33,214 bases of DNA from Verrucomicrobiota bacterium (GTDB taxonomy: Bacteria; Verrucomicrobiota; Verrucomicrobiia; Opitutales; Opitutaceae), in assembly GCA_016871775.1 (NCBI GenBank), contig VHCI01000026.1, positions 1 to 33,214 of the forward strand. Reading direction: 5' to 3'. Every line of letters starts with the position of its first letter. Within the stretch, counting starts at the first letter, position 1. A program made the translations under genes and the position numbers. Below are positions 1-7,625 of this stretch, in pieces. The notes beneath the pieces were generated by a model. That model had not been told where the DNA came from and did no database searches. It was given only the letters and a program-made list of their open reading frames with translations.

Positions 1-27
1 TTCGCCTCGATCGAGAAGGCGGTATGA
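1..27 (+). CDS. 3' end of an unidentified plus-strand gene (partial)
   Basis: Frame 1 from the first base reads FASIEKAV and ends in TGA at 25-27. Codon choice fits the window, but eight residues cannot identify a family. Its closeness to a direct repeat and a tRNA-like relic would fit the end of an integrase, which is only a guess. It could also be chance. Confidence 0.3.
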   Translation, partial: FASIEKAV

Positions 28-361
28 GGGACCTAAAACCCGTAAACGCGTCAGAAGAGCAATCCCGTGTCCAAGGCTGAAGGTCGCCACTGGCGAAGCC
101 GTGTTAGTCATCGAGCCCTTGATCAGCGAGGAATCAGCGATCGCGGAATTGGCGGAAACCCATGGCAAGCGGCTTCGAGAAGCGAAGCCCGGCAGACTGC
201 AGACCCTCGCTGATCCGGTCGAAAATCCACCGGAGACGCGCCCAAACTTTTTCTACACTCCCTTTCTACACTTTTCCCCGAAAAACGTGCAAAAACGGGC
301 ATTCCCGGGAAATCGCCGGAAATGGCGTTCAGAAGGTTTTACCTCTGAAAAAACGTATCAG
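28..361. other. Gene-poor stretch with a short direct repeat
   Basis: I find no convincing gene here. The part from about 240 to 360 is visibly richer in A and T than the rest of the window. It carries a 10-bp direct repeat, TTTCTACACT, at 250-259 and 263-272. It also has an imperfect hairpin at 328-349 with a one-base bulge and a TTT loop, followed by A residues rather than T residues, so it is not a classical terminator. Short open frames here run on into the tRNA-like region and show no recognisable protein signature. Confidence 0.5.
250..272. repeat. Two direct copies of TTTCTACACT
   Basis: Identical 10-mers lie at 250-259 and 263-272, with start points 13 bp apart. Closely spaced short direct repeats next to a tRNA-like attachment site resemble arm-type integrase-binding sites. 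That role is inferred from position only. Confidence 0.4.
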
Positions 362-436
362 AAACCTTGGGACTACTTGAGAAAAACCGCCGAAACGAAT
401 TTGCAGACCTCGGCCTTACCACTTCGCCACGCCCTC
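362..436 (-). pseudogene. Degenerate tRNA-Cys(GCA)-like sequence, intact 5' half only
   Basis: Read on the minus strand from 436, the sequence looks like the 5' half of a bacterial tRNA-Cys. It has a 7-nt acceptor strand (436-430), TG, a D-arm with AAGTGGTAA in the loop (424-416), and GAGGT followed by the anticodon loop CTGCAAA (406-400) with anticodon GCA at 404-402. After the anticodon loop the structure fails. The next five bases do not close the anticodon stem, the T-loop is distorted, and no acceptor complement CGCCCTC follows. It may be a decayed tRNA gene or the half-tRNA left by an integration at the anticodon loop. It is unlikely to be functional. Confidence 0.42.
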
Positions 437-504
437 TCAGGGGTCGCGGAGCGCCGCGCGCTGGTCGCGCCACCGCCAGCCGAAACACCGAGCGCCGCCG
501 CGCT

Positions 505-729
505 TCAAAACCGCAGCGCCCGGTTCAGATGCCCGCAGCGCGGGCAAGGTGTGTCCGCCCCGGCCCGGGGAGCCCCGTACACTGCATCGCATCGCACGCA
601 GTGGTGCGCGGAGGGCCGCGCCGCGGCCCCGCCCCGCCGCTCCCGGCGCTCGTAGAACGCCCACAGCATCCCGAGGACGCCGAGGCTCAGGCCCGCGAGC
701 ACGGCCATTCCAGTGGAGAGCGGAAACAT
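505..729 (-). CDS. Small membrane-anchored zinc-ribbon protein, unknown function
   Basis: This 74-residue protein has one N-terminal hydrophobic helix (about residues 7-26), a short Arg-rich linker (ERRERR), and a C-terminal zinc ribbon with two CxxC knuckles, C44-V-R-C47 and C62-P-R-C65. The layout suggests an inner-membrane protein with a cytosolic zinc-binding head. The paired knuckles and the hydrophobic segment are why I prefer this frame over the overlapping longer frame. It begins about 40 bp past the terminator that closes the ribosomal cluster, so it is probably transcribed separately or by read-through. The ATG at 729 is used, and a second in-frame ATG lies at residue 8. I cannot assign a function. 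Confidence 0.65.
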   Translation of the reverse strand: MFPLSTGMAVLAGLSLGVLGMLWAFYERRERRGGAAARPSAHHCVRCDAVYGAPRAGADTPCPRCGHLNRALRF

Positions 730-766
730 CCGCCAGCGCTACCGGTGCCCTTGCGCCCGCGCGAAC

Positions 767-799
767 AAAAAAAGGCACCGGACCAAACGGTCCGGCACC
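767..799 (-). terminator. Intrinsic terminator closing the ribosomal supercluster
   Basis: In the minus-strand transcript an 11-bp stem (two G-U pairs) with a GUUU loop is followed at once by seven U residues (767-773). It starts 24 bp past the rplQ stop. It is the clearest factor-independent terminator in the window and marks the 3' end of the str-S10-spc-alpha unit. Confidence 0.92.
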
Positions 800-822
800 C
801 GTGAAACGAACTTGGACGAGGC

Positions 823-1335
823 TCAGGCCTTCGTCTCACCGGCCGCCGGAGCCGGGGCTTCCGCGGCGGGGGCAGCCGTCTCGGCTGGCGGGCTCGCCCT
901 GCCCTTGCCCTTCGCGGCGGGGCGGCCGGAGGACTTCTTGTAGCCCGTATCGTCCGCCTTCACGAACTCGATCAGCGCCATTTCCGCAGCGTCGCTACTG
1001 CGACGGGCGCCTAGCTTATAGATCCGGGTGTAGCCGCCGGCGCGCTGCGCGAACTGCTGATGCAGCTCGTTGAAGAGCTTGGTCACCGCGTCCTCGTTGC
1101 GGATGTCCGCGAGGACCAGTCGGCGGAGGTGGACCGCGTCCTTCTTCTCGGCCTTGGCGGCAGCGTGCTTGGCCTTGGTGACGGCCTTCTCGATGAAGGG
1201 ACGCAGGGCCTTGGCCTTGGTCAGGGTGGTCTCGATCCGCCCGTGCTCGATGAGCGAGGCAGCGAGGTTGGAGAGCATCGCCCGGCGGTGCGCGCGGGTG
1301 ACGCCCAGAGAGGCGTGGTGCTTGTTGTGACGCAT
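823..1335 (-). CDS. rplQ: 50S ribosomal protein L17 (bL17) with C-terminal extension
   Basis: This is large-subunit protein bL17. The N-terminus MRHNKHHASLGVTRAHRRAM and the following SNLAASLIEHGRIETT segment are diagnostic. The conserved domain ends near residue 130 at EMALIEFVKAD. About 40 more residues rich in Ala, Pro, Lys and Glu follow, making 170 aa against about 127 in E. coli. It is the last gene of the cluster, 128 bp after rpoA and just before the terminator, as at the end of a classical alpha operon. Confidence 0.98.
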   Translation of the reverse strand: MRHNKHHASLGVTRAHRRAMLSNLAASLIEHGRIETTLTKAKALRPFIEKAVTKAKHAAAKAEKKDAVHLRRLVLADIRNEDAVTKLFNELHQQFAQRAGGYTRIYKLGARRSSDAAEMALIEFVKADDTGYKKSSGRPAAKGKGRASPPAETAAPAAEAPAPAAGETKA

Positions 1336-1463
1336 GATGGTTTGGGTTTAGCCCACCTCCGATCGGCAATCCGGCCGCAGCGTGGGGCGGCGACGGACGG
1401 CGCGCAGGCGGGGAAAGGGCGCCGCGCGGGCCGGGACATTCATGGCCCGCGCAGCGGGAGGGA

Positions 1464-2465
1464 TCAAACTTCCTTCTTCGCCTCAAGGAGGCGCTCGTCG
1501 AACTTCATCCCGAGCGAGAGCCCGAGGGCCTCGAGCTTCTCCTTGATCTCGTTGAGCGACTTCTTGCCGAAGTTGCGGTATTTGAGCATCTCCTGCTCCG
1601 TCTTCATCGCAAGCTCGCCGACCGTGGTGATGTTCGCGTTGTTCAGACAGTTGGCAGCGCGGACCGAGAGCTCGATCTCGTTCACCGACATATTGAGCAG
1701 CTTGCGGAGCTTGTTCTGCTCCTCGCTGACCTCGGAGTGCTGGTTCTCAAACTCGTACTGCTCCTCGCTCACCCGGTCGAAAACGTCCAAGTGATGCTTC
1801 AGGATCGAGGCCGACTGCTTGAGGGCGTCGTCTGGCGTAATGCGGCCGTCCGTCCAGACCTCAAGGATCAGCTTGTCGTAATCCGTGATCTGGCCGACGC
1901 GGGTCGCGTCGACGGCGTACTTGACCAGTCGCACCGGAGAGAACAGCGAGTCGATCGGGATGACGCCGATGGGCTGGTCCTCCTTCTTGTTGGCCTCGCC
2001 GGGGAAGTAACCGCGGCCGGTCTTGATTTCGATCTCGGCCTCGAAGGTCCGCTTGTGGTCGAGCGTGCAGATCACCTGCTCCGGATTCATCACCTTGATG
2101 TTGGCGTCGGACTGGATGTCCGCCGCGGTGACCGCCCCGGCCTTGGTGGCGCGGATGAGCAGAGAGATCGGCTCGCGCTTCTGCGAGACGATGAGGATCT
2201 TCTTAAGGTTGAGGACGATGTCGGTGACGTCCTCGACGACACCGTCGATGGATTGGAACTCGTGATTCACACCGTCGATCTTGATGGAGGAGATGGCGGC
2301 ACCCTCGATGGAGCTGAGCAGCACTCTCCGAAGGGAGTTGCCGATGGTGTGGCCGAAGCCGGCTTCGAAGGGCTCCGCGATGAATTTCGCGTAGGTGGGC
2401 GTTGCGCCCTCCTCGACCTTGGTGAGCTTGCTAGGGAGTTCGAACTTTCCGAGGCGTTTTGGCAT
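1464..2465 (-). CDS. rpoA: DNA-directed RNA polymerase subunit alpha
   Basis: This 333-aa alpha subunit has both usual domains. The N-terminal assembly domain (about 1-230) contains GFGHTIGNSLRRVLLSS, the dimerisation and beta/beta'-contact signature. The C-terminal domain (about 255-333) contains SVRAANCLNNANI and KYRNFGKKSLNEIKEKL, the helix-hairpin-helix surface that binds UP elements and activators. Length and both domains match a functional protein. It lies between rpsD (51-bp gap) and rplQ, its canonical alpha-operon position. Confidence 0.98.
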   Translation of the reverse strand: MPKRLGKFELPSKLTKVEEGATPTYAKFIAEPFEAGFGHTIGNSLRRVLLSSIEGAAISSIKIDGVNHEFQSIDGVVEDVTDIVLNLKKILIVSQKREPISLLIRATKAGAVTAADIQSDANIKVMNPEQVICTLDHKRTFEAEIEIKTGRGYFPGEANKKEDQPIGVIPIDSLFSPVRLVKYAVDATRVGQITDYDKLILEVWTDGRITPDDALKQSASILKHHLDVFDRVSEEQYEFENQHSEVSEEQNKLRKLLNMSVNEIELSVRAANCLNNANITTVGELAMKTEQEMLKYRNFGKKSLNEIKEKLEALGLSLGMKFDERLLEAKKEV

Positions 2466-2516
2466 GGCGGGGGAGTTCTGCAGGTGAAGATACGTGGGTG
2501 GGACCGTAGGCCGCGC

Positions 2517-3128
2517 TTAGAACCGCGAGTAGAACTCGACGATCAGCTGCTCGTTGACCTCCTGAGTCATCTCCTCGCGCGTGGGGAGGCGGACCACGGT
2601 GGCCTTGAAGGCCTCAGGATTCATCGTGAGCCAGCCCGGGACGTTCCGGATGCGGTTCTCCTCGAGGCAGCGGGTAGCCAGCTGGCGGGAGGCCGGGGTG
2701 TTCTTCACCTCGATCTCATCGCCGGCCTGCACGTTGTAGCTCGCGATATCGACCTTGTGGCCGTTCACGCGGATGTGCCCGTGGTTGACGAACTGGCGGG
2801 CCGCGGCGCGGCTCTTGGTCAGGCCGAGAAGGTAAACGGTGCTGTCGAGGCGGGTCTCGAGGAGCTGCAGAAAGCGCTCGCCGGTGACGCCGCGCTCGCG
2901 CTTGGCGATTTCGAAGACCCGGCGGAACTGGCGCTCGAGCAGGCCATAGATGTAACGGAGCTTCTGCTTCTCATTGAGGCCGACGGCGTACTCGGAGACC
3001 TTCCGGCGAAGCTTCGGACCGTGCTGGCCGGGCGGATAGCCGCGGCGCTCGAGCGCCTTGCCGGAGCCGAGCAGGTGCTGGCCGAAGCGGCGGCTGATGC
3101 GGGTGGTGGGGCCGGTGTAACGAGCCAT
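2517..3128 (-). CDS. rpsD: 30S ribosomal protein S4 (uS4)
   Basis: This 203-aa primary 16S rRNA-binding protein organises the 5' domain of the small subunit. The start MARYTGPTTRISRRFG is chosen because homology begins there, although the frame stays open about 100 codons further upstream. The S4 RNA-binding domain is seen at RLDSTVYLLGLTKSRAAARQFVNHGHIRVNG. The N-terminus has none of the four zinc-binding cysteines, so this is the zinc-free form. In many bacteria S4 represses its own operon; no S4-binding leader was identified here. Confidence 0.97.
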   Translation of the reverse strand: MARYTGPTTRISRRFGQHLLGSGKALERRGYPPGQHGPKLRRKVSEYAVGLNEKQKLRYIYGLLERQFRRVFEIAKRERGVTGERFLQLLETRLDSTVYLLGLTKSRAAARQFVNHGHIRVNGHKVDIASYNVQAGDEIEVKNTPASRQLATRCLEENRIRNVPGWLTMNPEAFKATVVRLPTREEMTQEVNEQLIVEFYSRF

Positions 3129-3169
3129 GATAAATTCTGGTGCGAAGGTTTGTAGGGGGGCGCGCGGGC

Positions 3170-3814
3170 TTAGACGCGGCGCCGCTTGCGGGGACGGCAG
3201 CCGTTGTGCGGGATGGGCGTCACATCGACGATGGAGGTGATCTCTAGGCCGATGGCCTGGAGGGCGCGGATGGCCGAGTCGCGGCCGAGGCCGGGACCGG
3301 ACACGCGGATCACGACATCCTTTAGGCCGTGGGACATCGCATTGCGCGCGGCGTCCTGCGCCACCACCTGGGCAGCGTACGCGGTCGATTTGCGGGAGCC
3401 GCGGAAGTTGCACTTGCCGGCGGAGGACCATGCGATCACCGCGCCCTTCTGGTCGGTGATCGAGACGATCGTGTTGTTGAAGGAGGCGAGGACGTTCGCG
3501 ACGCCGGAGACGACGTTCTTCGAGCCCTTGGCCTTGCGAACTTTGATCGCGCCCAGCTCCTCCTTGAGGAGTTCCTCGGCAGTGGGCTGGCGGGCCACGC
3601 CATGAACCATCTCCACGGGCTTGGCGGGGGCGCCGGCCTCGGCGGGCATAGCAGCCTCGACCGGGGCGGCTCCCTCGGCACCGGGCTTCACCGCCTTATC
3701 AGCGGCGGCCTTTGGGGCCTTCGCCTTCTTCTCGGCAGGGGCGGCCGCCGGCGCGCCTTCAGCAGCGGGCTTGGCAGGCTTCTCTTTCTTGGGGGCGGAC
3801 TTTTCTTCGGCCAT
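3170..3814 (-). CDS. rpsK: 30S ribosomal protein S11 (uS11) with long N-terminal extension
   Basis: The conserved S11 domain starts near residue 98 ([20 protein letters not shown]) and runs to the C-terminal [10 protein letters not shown]. It lines the platform near the mRNA exit of the 30S subunit. Before it are about 95 residues dominated by Ala, Pro, Lys and Glu, giving 214 aa against about 129 in E. coli. Internal ATGs at residues 56 and 69 could shorten the extension, but the frame is open and the 12-bp gap to rpsM supports the first ATG. No clear Shine-Dalgarno sequence decides between them. Confidence 0.95.
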   Translation of the reverse strand: MAEEKSAPKKEKPAKPAAEGAPAAAPAEKKAKAPKAAADKAVKPGAEGAAPVEAAMPAEAGAPAKPVEMVHGVARQPTAEELLKEELGAIKVRKAKGSKNVVSGVANVLASFNNTIVSITDQKGAVIAWSSAGKCNFRGSRKSTAYAAQVVAQDAARNAMSHGLKDVVIRVSGPGLGRDSAIRALQAIGLEITSIVDVTPIPHNGCRPRKRRRV

Positions 3815-3826
3815 GACGATAAGGGA

Positions 3827-4207
3827 TTAGGCTTCCTTGGCTTTCGTGACGCCTACGGTCTTGCGCGGGCCCTTGCGGGTACGGGCATTAGTACTGGTGC
3901 GCTGACCGCGCACCGGGAGGCTGCGGCGGTGGCGGATGCCCCGGTAGCAGTTGATCGCCTGCAGGCGCTTCAGGTTCGCGGCGATCTCGCGGCGAAGGTC
4001 GCCCTCCAGCACCCACTTGTGGTCGGTGATTAGGTGCAGGATCTTGTTCAGCTGCTCCTCGGTTAGGTCCTGCGCCCGCATATCGGGATTCAGGCCCGCT
4101 TCCTTGACGAGCAGATCGGCCCGCGTGGGCCCGATCCCGTTGATGTAACGCAGGGAGAACGCGACTTTCTTTTTCGCGGGAATTTCAACGCCAAGGAGAC
4201 GAGGCAT
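3827..4207 (-). CDS. rpsM: 30S ribosomal protein S13 (uS13)
   Basis: This 126-aa protein of the 30S head contacts the P-site tRNA and forms bridges to the 50S subunit. Visible hallmarks are [29 protein letters not shown] and the C-terminal [17 protein letters not shown] and GPRKT. Length is normal. The 67-bp gap before it, after map, is where infA and rpmJ usually lie, and neither is present. Confidence 0.98.
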   Translation of the reverse strand: MPRLLGVEIPAKKKVAFSLRYINGIGPTRADLLVKEAGLNPDMRAQDLTEEQLNKILHLITDHKWVLEGDLRREIAANLKRLQAINCYRGIRHRRSLPVRGQRTSTNARTRKGPRKTVGVTKAKEA

Positions 4208-4274
4208 GATGACGAACGGATGGGTTAGGTGGAAAGAGTGGAAGGGGGAAAGGGAGGTAAATCTTGGATTCGGA

Positions 4275-5054
4275 TTAGACGCCGGGCTGGCGCGGGACGG
4301 TCAGGATCTCGGGACCCGCGTCCGTCGTCAGCACGGTATGCTCGAAGTGGGCAGAAGCCGAACCGTCGGCGGTGACGACCGTCCAACCGTCCGCGAGGAT
4401 TCTGGTGCGGTACCCGCCGGCGTTGACCATCGGTTCGATCGCCAGAGTCATCCCGGCGCGAATGCGGTCTCCGGTGCCCCGGCGGCCGAAGTTCGGGATT
4501 TCCGGAGGCTCGTGCATCCGCACGCCTACCCCGTGCCCGACCATTTCTCGCACCACGTTGAAGCCCGCGGCCTCGACGTGCTGCTGGATCGCCGCTGAAA
4601 TGTCGCCAACGCGCTGACCTACTCTCGCCTGCTGGATACCGCGGTCAAGGGCCTCACGGCTCACGAGCAGCAATCGGGCGCGTTCCGGGGAGATCAGCCC
4701 CACCGGGACGGTGCAGGCATTGTCCCCGACGTAGCCCTCGTGCCAGACCACGATGTCCAGCGAAACGATATCCCCGTCGCGCAACACCCTTTTTAGGGAC
4801 GGGATGCCGTGCACCACCTCTTCGTTGACCGAGATGCAGGTGTGCGCCGGAAAACGCCGGGAACCGTGCTGGTAGCCGTAGCAGGCGCTGCGGGCGCCTA
4901 GGCGGGCGATCGCCGCCCGGCCCGCTTCTTCCAAGTCTTGGGTCGCGACGCCGGGCCGGACCAGCGGCTTGAGTTCCTCAAGCACGGTGGCGGCGATGGC
5001 GCACGCGGCGCGCATTCGGGCGATCCCCTCGGCGTTCTTGAGCGGGATCGTCAC
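4275..5054 (-). CDS. map: Methionine aminopeptidase type I
   Basis: It removes N-terminal Met from new proteins. All five metal ligands of the family are in place: D100 (SLDIVV), D111 (VGDNA), H174 (GHGVG), E207 (AIEPM) and E238 (FEHT). H82 (VVHGIP) is the substrate-binding histidine. I choose the GTG start at 5054: it yields 259 aa, close to the E. coli length, and homology begins at [14 protein letters not shown]. The frame is open further upstream but carries no homology. The GTG overlaps the TGA of the preceding adk-like gene as GTGA, which suggests translational coupling. Confidence 0.95.
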   Translation of the reverse strand: MTIPLKNAEGIARMRAACAIAATVLEELKPLVRPGVATQDLEEAGRAAIARLGARSACYGYQHGSRRFPAHTCISVNEEVVHGIPSLKRVLRDGDIVSLDIVVWHEGYVGDNACTVPVGLISPERARLLLVSREALDRGIQQARVGQRVGDISAAIQQHVEAAGFNVVREMVGHGVGVRMHEPPEIPNFGRRGTGDRIRAGMTLAIEPMVNAGGYRTRILADGWTVVTADGSASAHFEHTVLTTDAGPEILTVPRQPGV

Positions 5055-5482
5055 GGTTGCGCGGGGATGGCCGGCCTTTGGAGGAGACCGAGCGTCCCGT
5101 AGTGTTCGACCAGCGCCGCAGGGGCGCCTCGGCCAGCGAGGACGGAGCTCAGCACCTCCCCGCGAGTTTCCAACCATTCGTCGAACACCTTGGCTTGGAG
5201 CAGCGTAGCCGGGAAGTCCGTGAGGACAAAGCCCGCATCGGGTTTGCGCGCGAAGAACCACCGGCGCATCAGCGCCAGCAGGGCAACTTCATCCTTCCGG
5301 CCAGGAGAGGCCGGAAGGGGCGAAATCTCCCGCCCCTTCAGGAGAGCGGAAGAGACGTGCTCAAGATTCAAAGAACGAAAATCGGAAAATTCATCCGCCC
5401 CAAGCGATCCGAGGAGGACGACCTTAAACTGCGCGGCGGGCCTAGACTCATCGAAACTTCTGAAAATGCCACCCTCGGCCAA
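5051..5482 (-). CDS. Truncated, P-loop-less adenylate-kinase-like protein
   Basis: It sits exactly where adk normally lies, between secY and map. The 143-aa product retains recognisable adenylate kinase traces. FKVVLLGSLGAD (residues 19-30) corresponds to the first strand and P-loop. GFVLTDFPATLLQA (residues 84-97) corresponds to the family motif GFxLDGFPRTxxQA. The Walker A lysine and glycines are gone, the FPRT arginine is Ala, the LID domain is absent, and the protein is about two thirds of normal size. It cannot be a normal kinase. The start is TTG at 5482, since no ATG lies in a sensible place, and is uncertain. The intact frame and the 4-bp overlap with map argue against a simple dead gene. 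Confidence 0.75.
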   Translation of the reverse strand: MAEGGIFRSFDESRPAAQFKVVLLGSLGADEFSDFRSLNLEHVSSALLKGREISPLPASPGRKDEVALLALMRRWFFARKPDAGFVLTDFPATLLQAKVFDEWLETRGEVLSSVLAGRGAPAALVEHYGTLGLLQRPAIPAQP

Positions 5483-5495
5483 GGAAGTAAAGGCG

Positions 5496-7001
5496 TTATT
5501 TCAAAAAGACCTTGTAAGCCCAGATCGCGGTGCCGAGGAGCAGCAGGCCGAGCATAGGGAGCGCGAGCTTCATCACCGCCTCTTGGCTCAGGGCCTCGCC
5601 AGCCGAAGCCTGCTGCGGGCCCGCGCTGCGCGCCCGGATCCGGCCCTTCTTAAGGAAGCCGTCGTAGTGACGCTGCAGAAGGAAGGTCTCGATCTGGCGC
5701 ATCGTGTCGAGGATCACGCCGACCGTGATCAGCATCCCCGTGCCGCCGAAGAAATACGCGATGCGCGTCGGCACGTTCAGCTCGAAGAGCAATACGTCCG
5801 GCATGATCGCGATCACGGTCAGGAAAATCGCGCCGGCGAGGGTCAGACGCGTCATGATAAAGTCGAGGAATTGCGCCGTCGGCTCACCCGGCCGCACGCC
5901 AGGGACGTAGCCGCCGTACTTCTTCAGGTCGTCCGCGATCTGGATCGGCTTGAACATCACCGACACCCAGAAGTAGCTGAAGAACAGGATCAGGGTCGTG
6001 TAGAGCGCGTAGTAGGTCCAGTGGCCGCGCAGCAGATTTTGCGAGAATTCGGTGAGGAACTTGAGGTTGTAGGTCGCGCCAATCCACGAGAAAATCTGCT
6101 GCGGAAAGAGCAGGATGGCGCTGGCGAAGATAACGGGCATCACGCCCGAGTAATTCACCTTAAGGGGGAGGAACGAGCTCTGGCCGCCCATCACCTTGTT
6201 GCCGACCACGCGCTTCGCGTACTGCACCGGGATCTTCCGCTGGGCCTGAACCACCGCGATGATGCCCATCGTGACCACGATGAAGAGGGTCAGCATCACC
6301 ACGGCCTGCGGCACGCCCAGGCTCGTGCCGGTGCCAACGGGCTTGAAGAAGAGGCTGTAGGTCTGCTGGGCGGCGCCGGGGATGTCCGCCAAAATACCCA
6401 CCGTGATGAGCAGGGAGACGCCGTTGCCGATGCCTCGCTGGGTGATCTGCTCGCCCAGCCACATCAGGAGCATCGTGCCCGCAGTCATGAAGATGACGGA
6501 GGTCAGGATGAAGCTCCATTTGCTGATGATCACGATCGGCCCGTAGGTGGAGACGTCGTACCCGGGGAAGAGCTGGCCAGGGTTGTTCAGCGCCAGGATC
6601 AGCAGGGTGCCCTGAATGAGGCAGATAAGCACCGTCGCGTAGCGGGTGTACTGGGTCAGCTTCTGCCGGCCGACATCACCCTCCTGCTGGAGACGGCTGA
6701 GCGCCGGAACCACCGCGGTCATCAGCTGGAAGATGATCGAGGCGCTAATGTACGGCATAATGCCCAGCGCGGCGATCGCGCCCTTGGTCAGAGCGCCGCC
6801 GGTGAACATATTGTACAATCCGATAAGGTTGCCCGCGCCCGTGGCCGCTTGCTCGGAGAAGAACTTCTGCAAGGGCGCCGGATCGATCCCCGGCAGCGGG
6901 ATGATCGACGCGACCCGCGAGACGAAGAGCAGCGCAAGGGTGTAGAAGATGCGCGAGCGCAGCTCCGGGATCTTCAGGGAATTCGTGAAGGCGGAAAACA
7001 C
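5496..7001 (-). CDS. secY: Protein translocase subunit SecY with extra C-terminal helix
   Basis: This is the channel-forming subunit of the SecYEG inner-membrane translocon. Hallmarks are NSLKIPELRSRI at the N-terminus, GIMPYISASIIFQL, GEQITQRGIGNGVSLLI, and FLKKGRIRARS, where SecY normally ends. Here about 45 further residues follow, including a hydrophobic segment at about 479-499 (KLALPMLGLLLLGTAIWAY), for 501 aa in all. The ten standard membrane segments plus this one would put the C-terminus on the other side of the membrane. The start codon is GTG at 7001, chosen because homology begins there. It lies 99 bp after rplO and 13 bp before the adk-like gene. Confidence 0.96.
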   Translation of the reverse strand: MFSAFTNSLKIPELRSRIFYTLALLFVSRVASIIPLPGIDPAPLQKFFSEQAATGAGNLIGLYNMFTGGALTKGAIAALGIMPYISASIIFQLMTAVVPALSRLQQEGDVGRQKLTQYTRYATVLICLIQGTLLILALNNPGQLFPGYDVSTYGPIVIISKWSFILTSVIFMTAGTMLLMWLGEQITQRGIGNGVSLLITVGILADIPGAAQQTYSLFFKPVGTGTSLGVPQAVVMLTLFIVVTMGIIAVVQAQRKIPVQYAKRVVGNKVMGGQSSFLPLKVNYSGVMPVIFASAILLFPQQIFSWIGATYNLKFLTEFSQNLLRGHWTYYALYTTLILFFSYFWVSVMFKPIQIADDLKKYGGYVPGVRPGEPTAQFLDFIMTRLTLAGAIFLTVIAIMPDVLLFELNVPTRIAYFFGGTGMLITVGVILDTMRQIETFLLQRHYDGFLKKGRIRARSAGPQQASAGEALSQEAVMKLALPMLGLLLLGTAIWAYKVFLK

Positions 7002-7100
7002 AGGAGGGAGGTTTGCGAGGGAGGGCGCCGGGAGCCGCCCCTACCCGCCGCGGCCACGGGGACCGGGACGAGGGGAACGGGAGGGGGTTGGGACGCGGGT

Positions 7101-7547
7101 TCAGGCCACAATGGCCTGGCCACCGGCCTTTTCAATCTTGGCCTTGGCTGATCCGGAGAACCGGGCCGCTGTGACCTTCAGGGCCCGGCCGAGCTCACCG
7201 TCGCCGAGGATCTTGACGGAGGTCTCGCCCGCCCGGATCAGGCCGTGGGTCGCGAGCACGCCGGCGTCGACCTCGGTCACCGCGGCATCGAGGCCCGCGA
7301 GGGCCCCGATGTTTACCACGGCGATGTCGAGCCGGTGGTTGTAGTTGTTGAACCCGCGGTGCGGGAGCTTCCGGTAAAGGGGCATTTGACCGCCTTCAAA
7401 GCCGGGGCGGATGCTGCCGCCGGAGCGGGCCGTCTGGCCCTTGCCGCCCTTGGTGCTGGTCTTGCCGTGACCGCCGCCCTCGCCGCAGCCGACGCGCTTC
7501 TTGCGGTGCACCGCACCAGGGACGTTCTTAAGTTCGTGGAGCTTCAT
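7101..7547 (-). CDS. rplO: 50S ribosomal protein L15 (uL15)
   Basis: This 148-aa late-assembly protein of the large subunit starts with MKLHELKNVPGAVHRKKRVG. It contains the Gly-rich signature GCGEGGGHGKTSTKGGKGQTARSG and GFEGGQMPLYRKLPHRGF. A weak Shine-Dalgarno-like GAGGA lies upstream of the ATG. The 78-bp gap before it, after rpsE, is where rpmD (uL30) normally lies, and it is too short for that gene. Confidence 0.98.
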   Translation of the reverse strand: MKLHELKNVPGAVHRKKRVGCGEGGGHGKTSTKGGKGQTARSGGSIRPGFEGGQMPLYRKLPHRGFNNYNHRLDIAVVNIGALAGLDAAVTEVDAGVLATHGLIRAGETSVKILGDGELGRALKVTAARFSGSAKAKIEKAGGQAIVA

Positions 7548-7625
7548 TGGATTTCCTCAGGGCGCCGCCTGGGCGCTGGTTGGCCGGGGCGACTCGGATG
7601 TTGCATGGGACAGGTGGGAGCGGGC

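Noticed and set aside
328-349. Hairpin as a terminator
   Set aside because: It has a stem with a bulge but is followed by A residues on the plus strand and by no U-tract on either strand.
437-778. 113-codon minus-strand frame overlapping the zinc-ribbon gene
   Set aside because: Its product is Arg/Ala-rich with no domain, and its start runs into the terminator. The overlapping 74-aa frame has a clear helix and paired CxxC motifs.
1737-3155. Long plus-strand open frame across rpoA and rpsD
   Set aside because: It is antisense to two certain genes, and its product has the repetitive Val/Asp/Leu composition of a GC-rich shadow frame.
5190-7151. 653-codon plus-strand open frame opposite secY
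   Set aside because: Antisense to secY; Arg/His/Glu-rich composition with no domain, as expected from an anti-coding frame.
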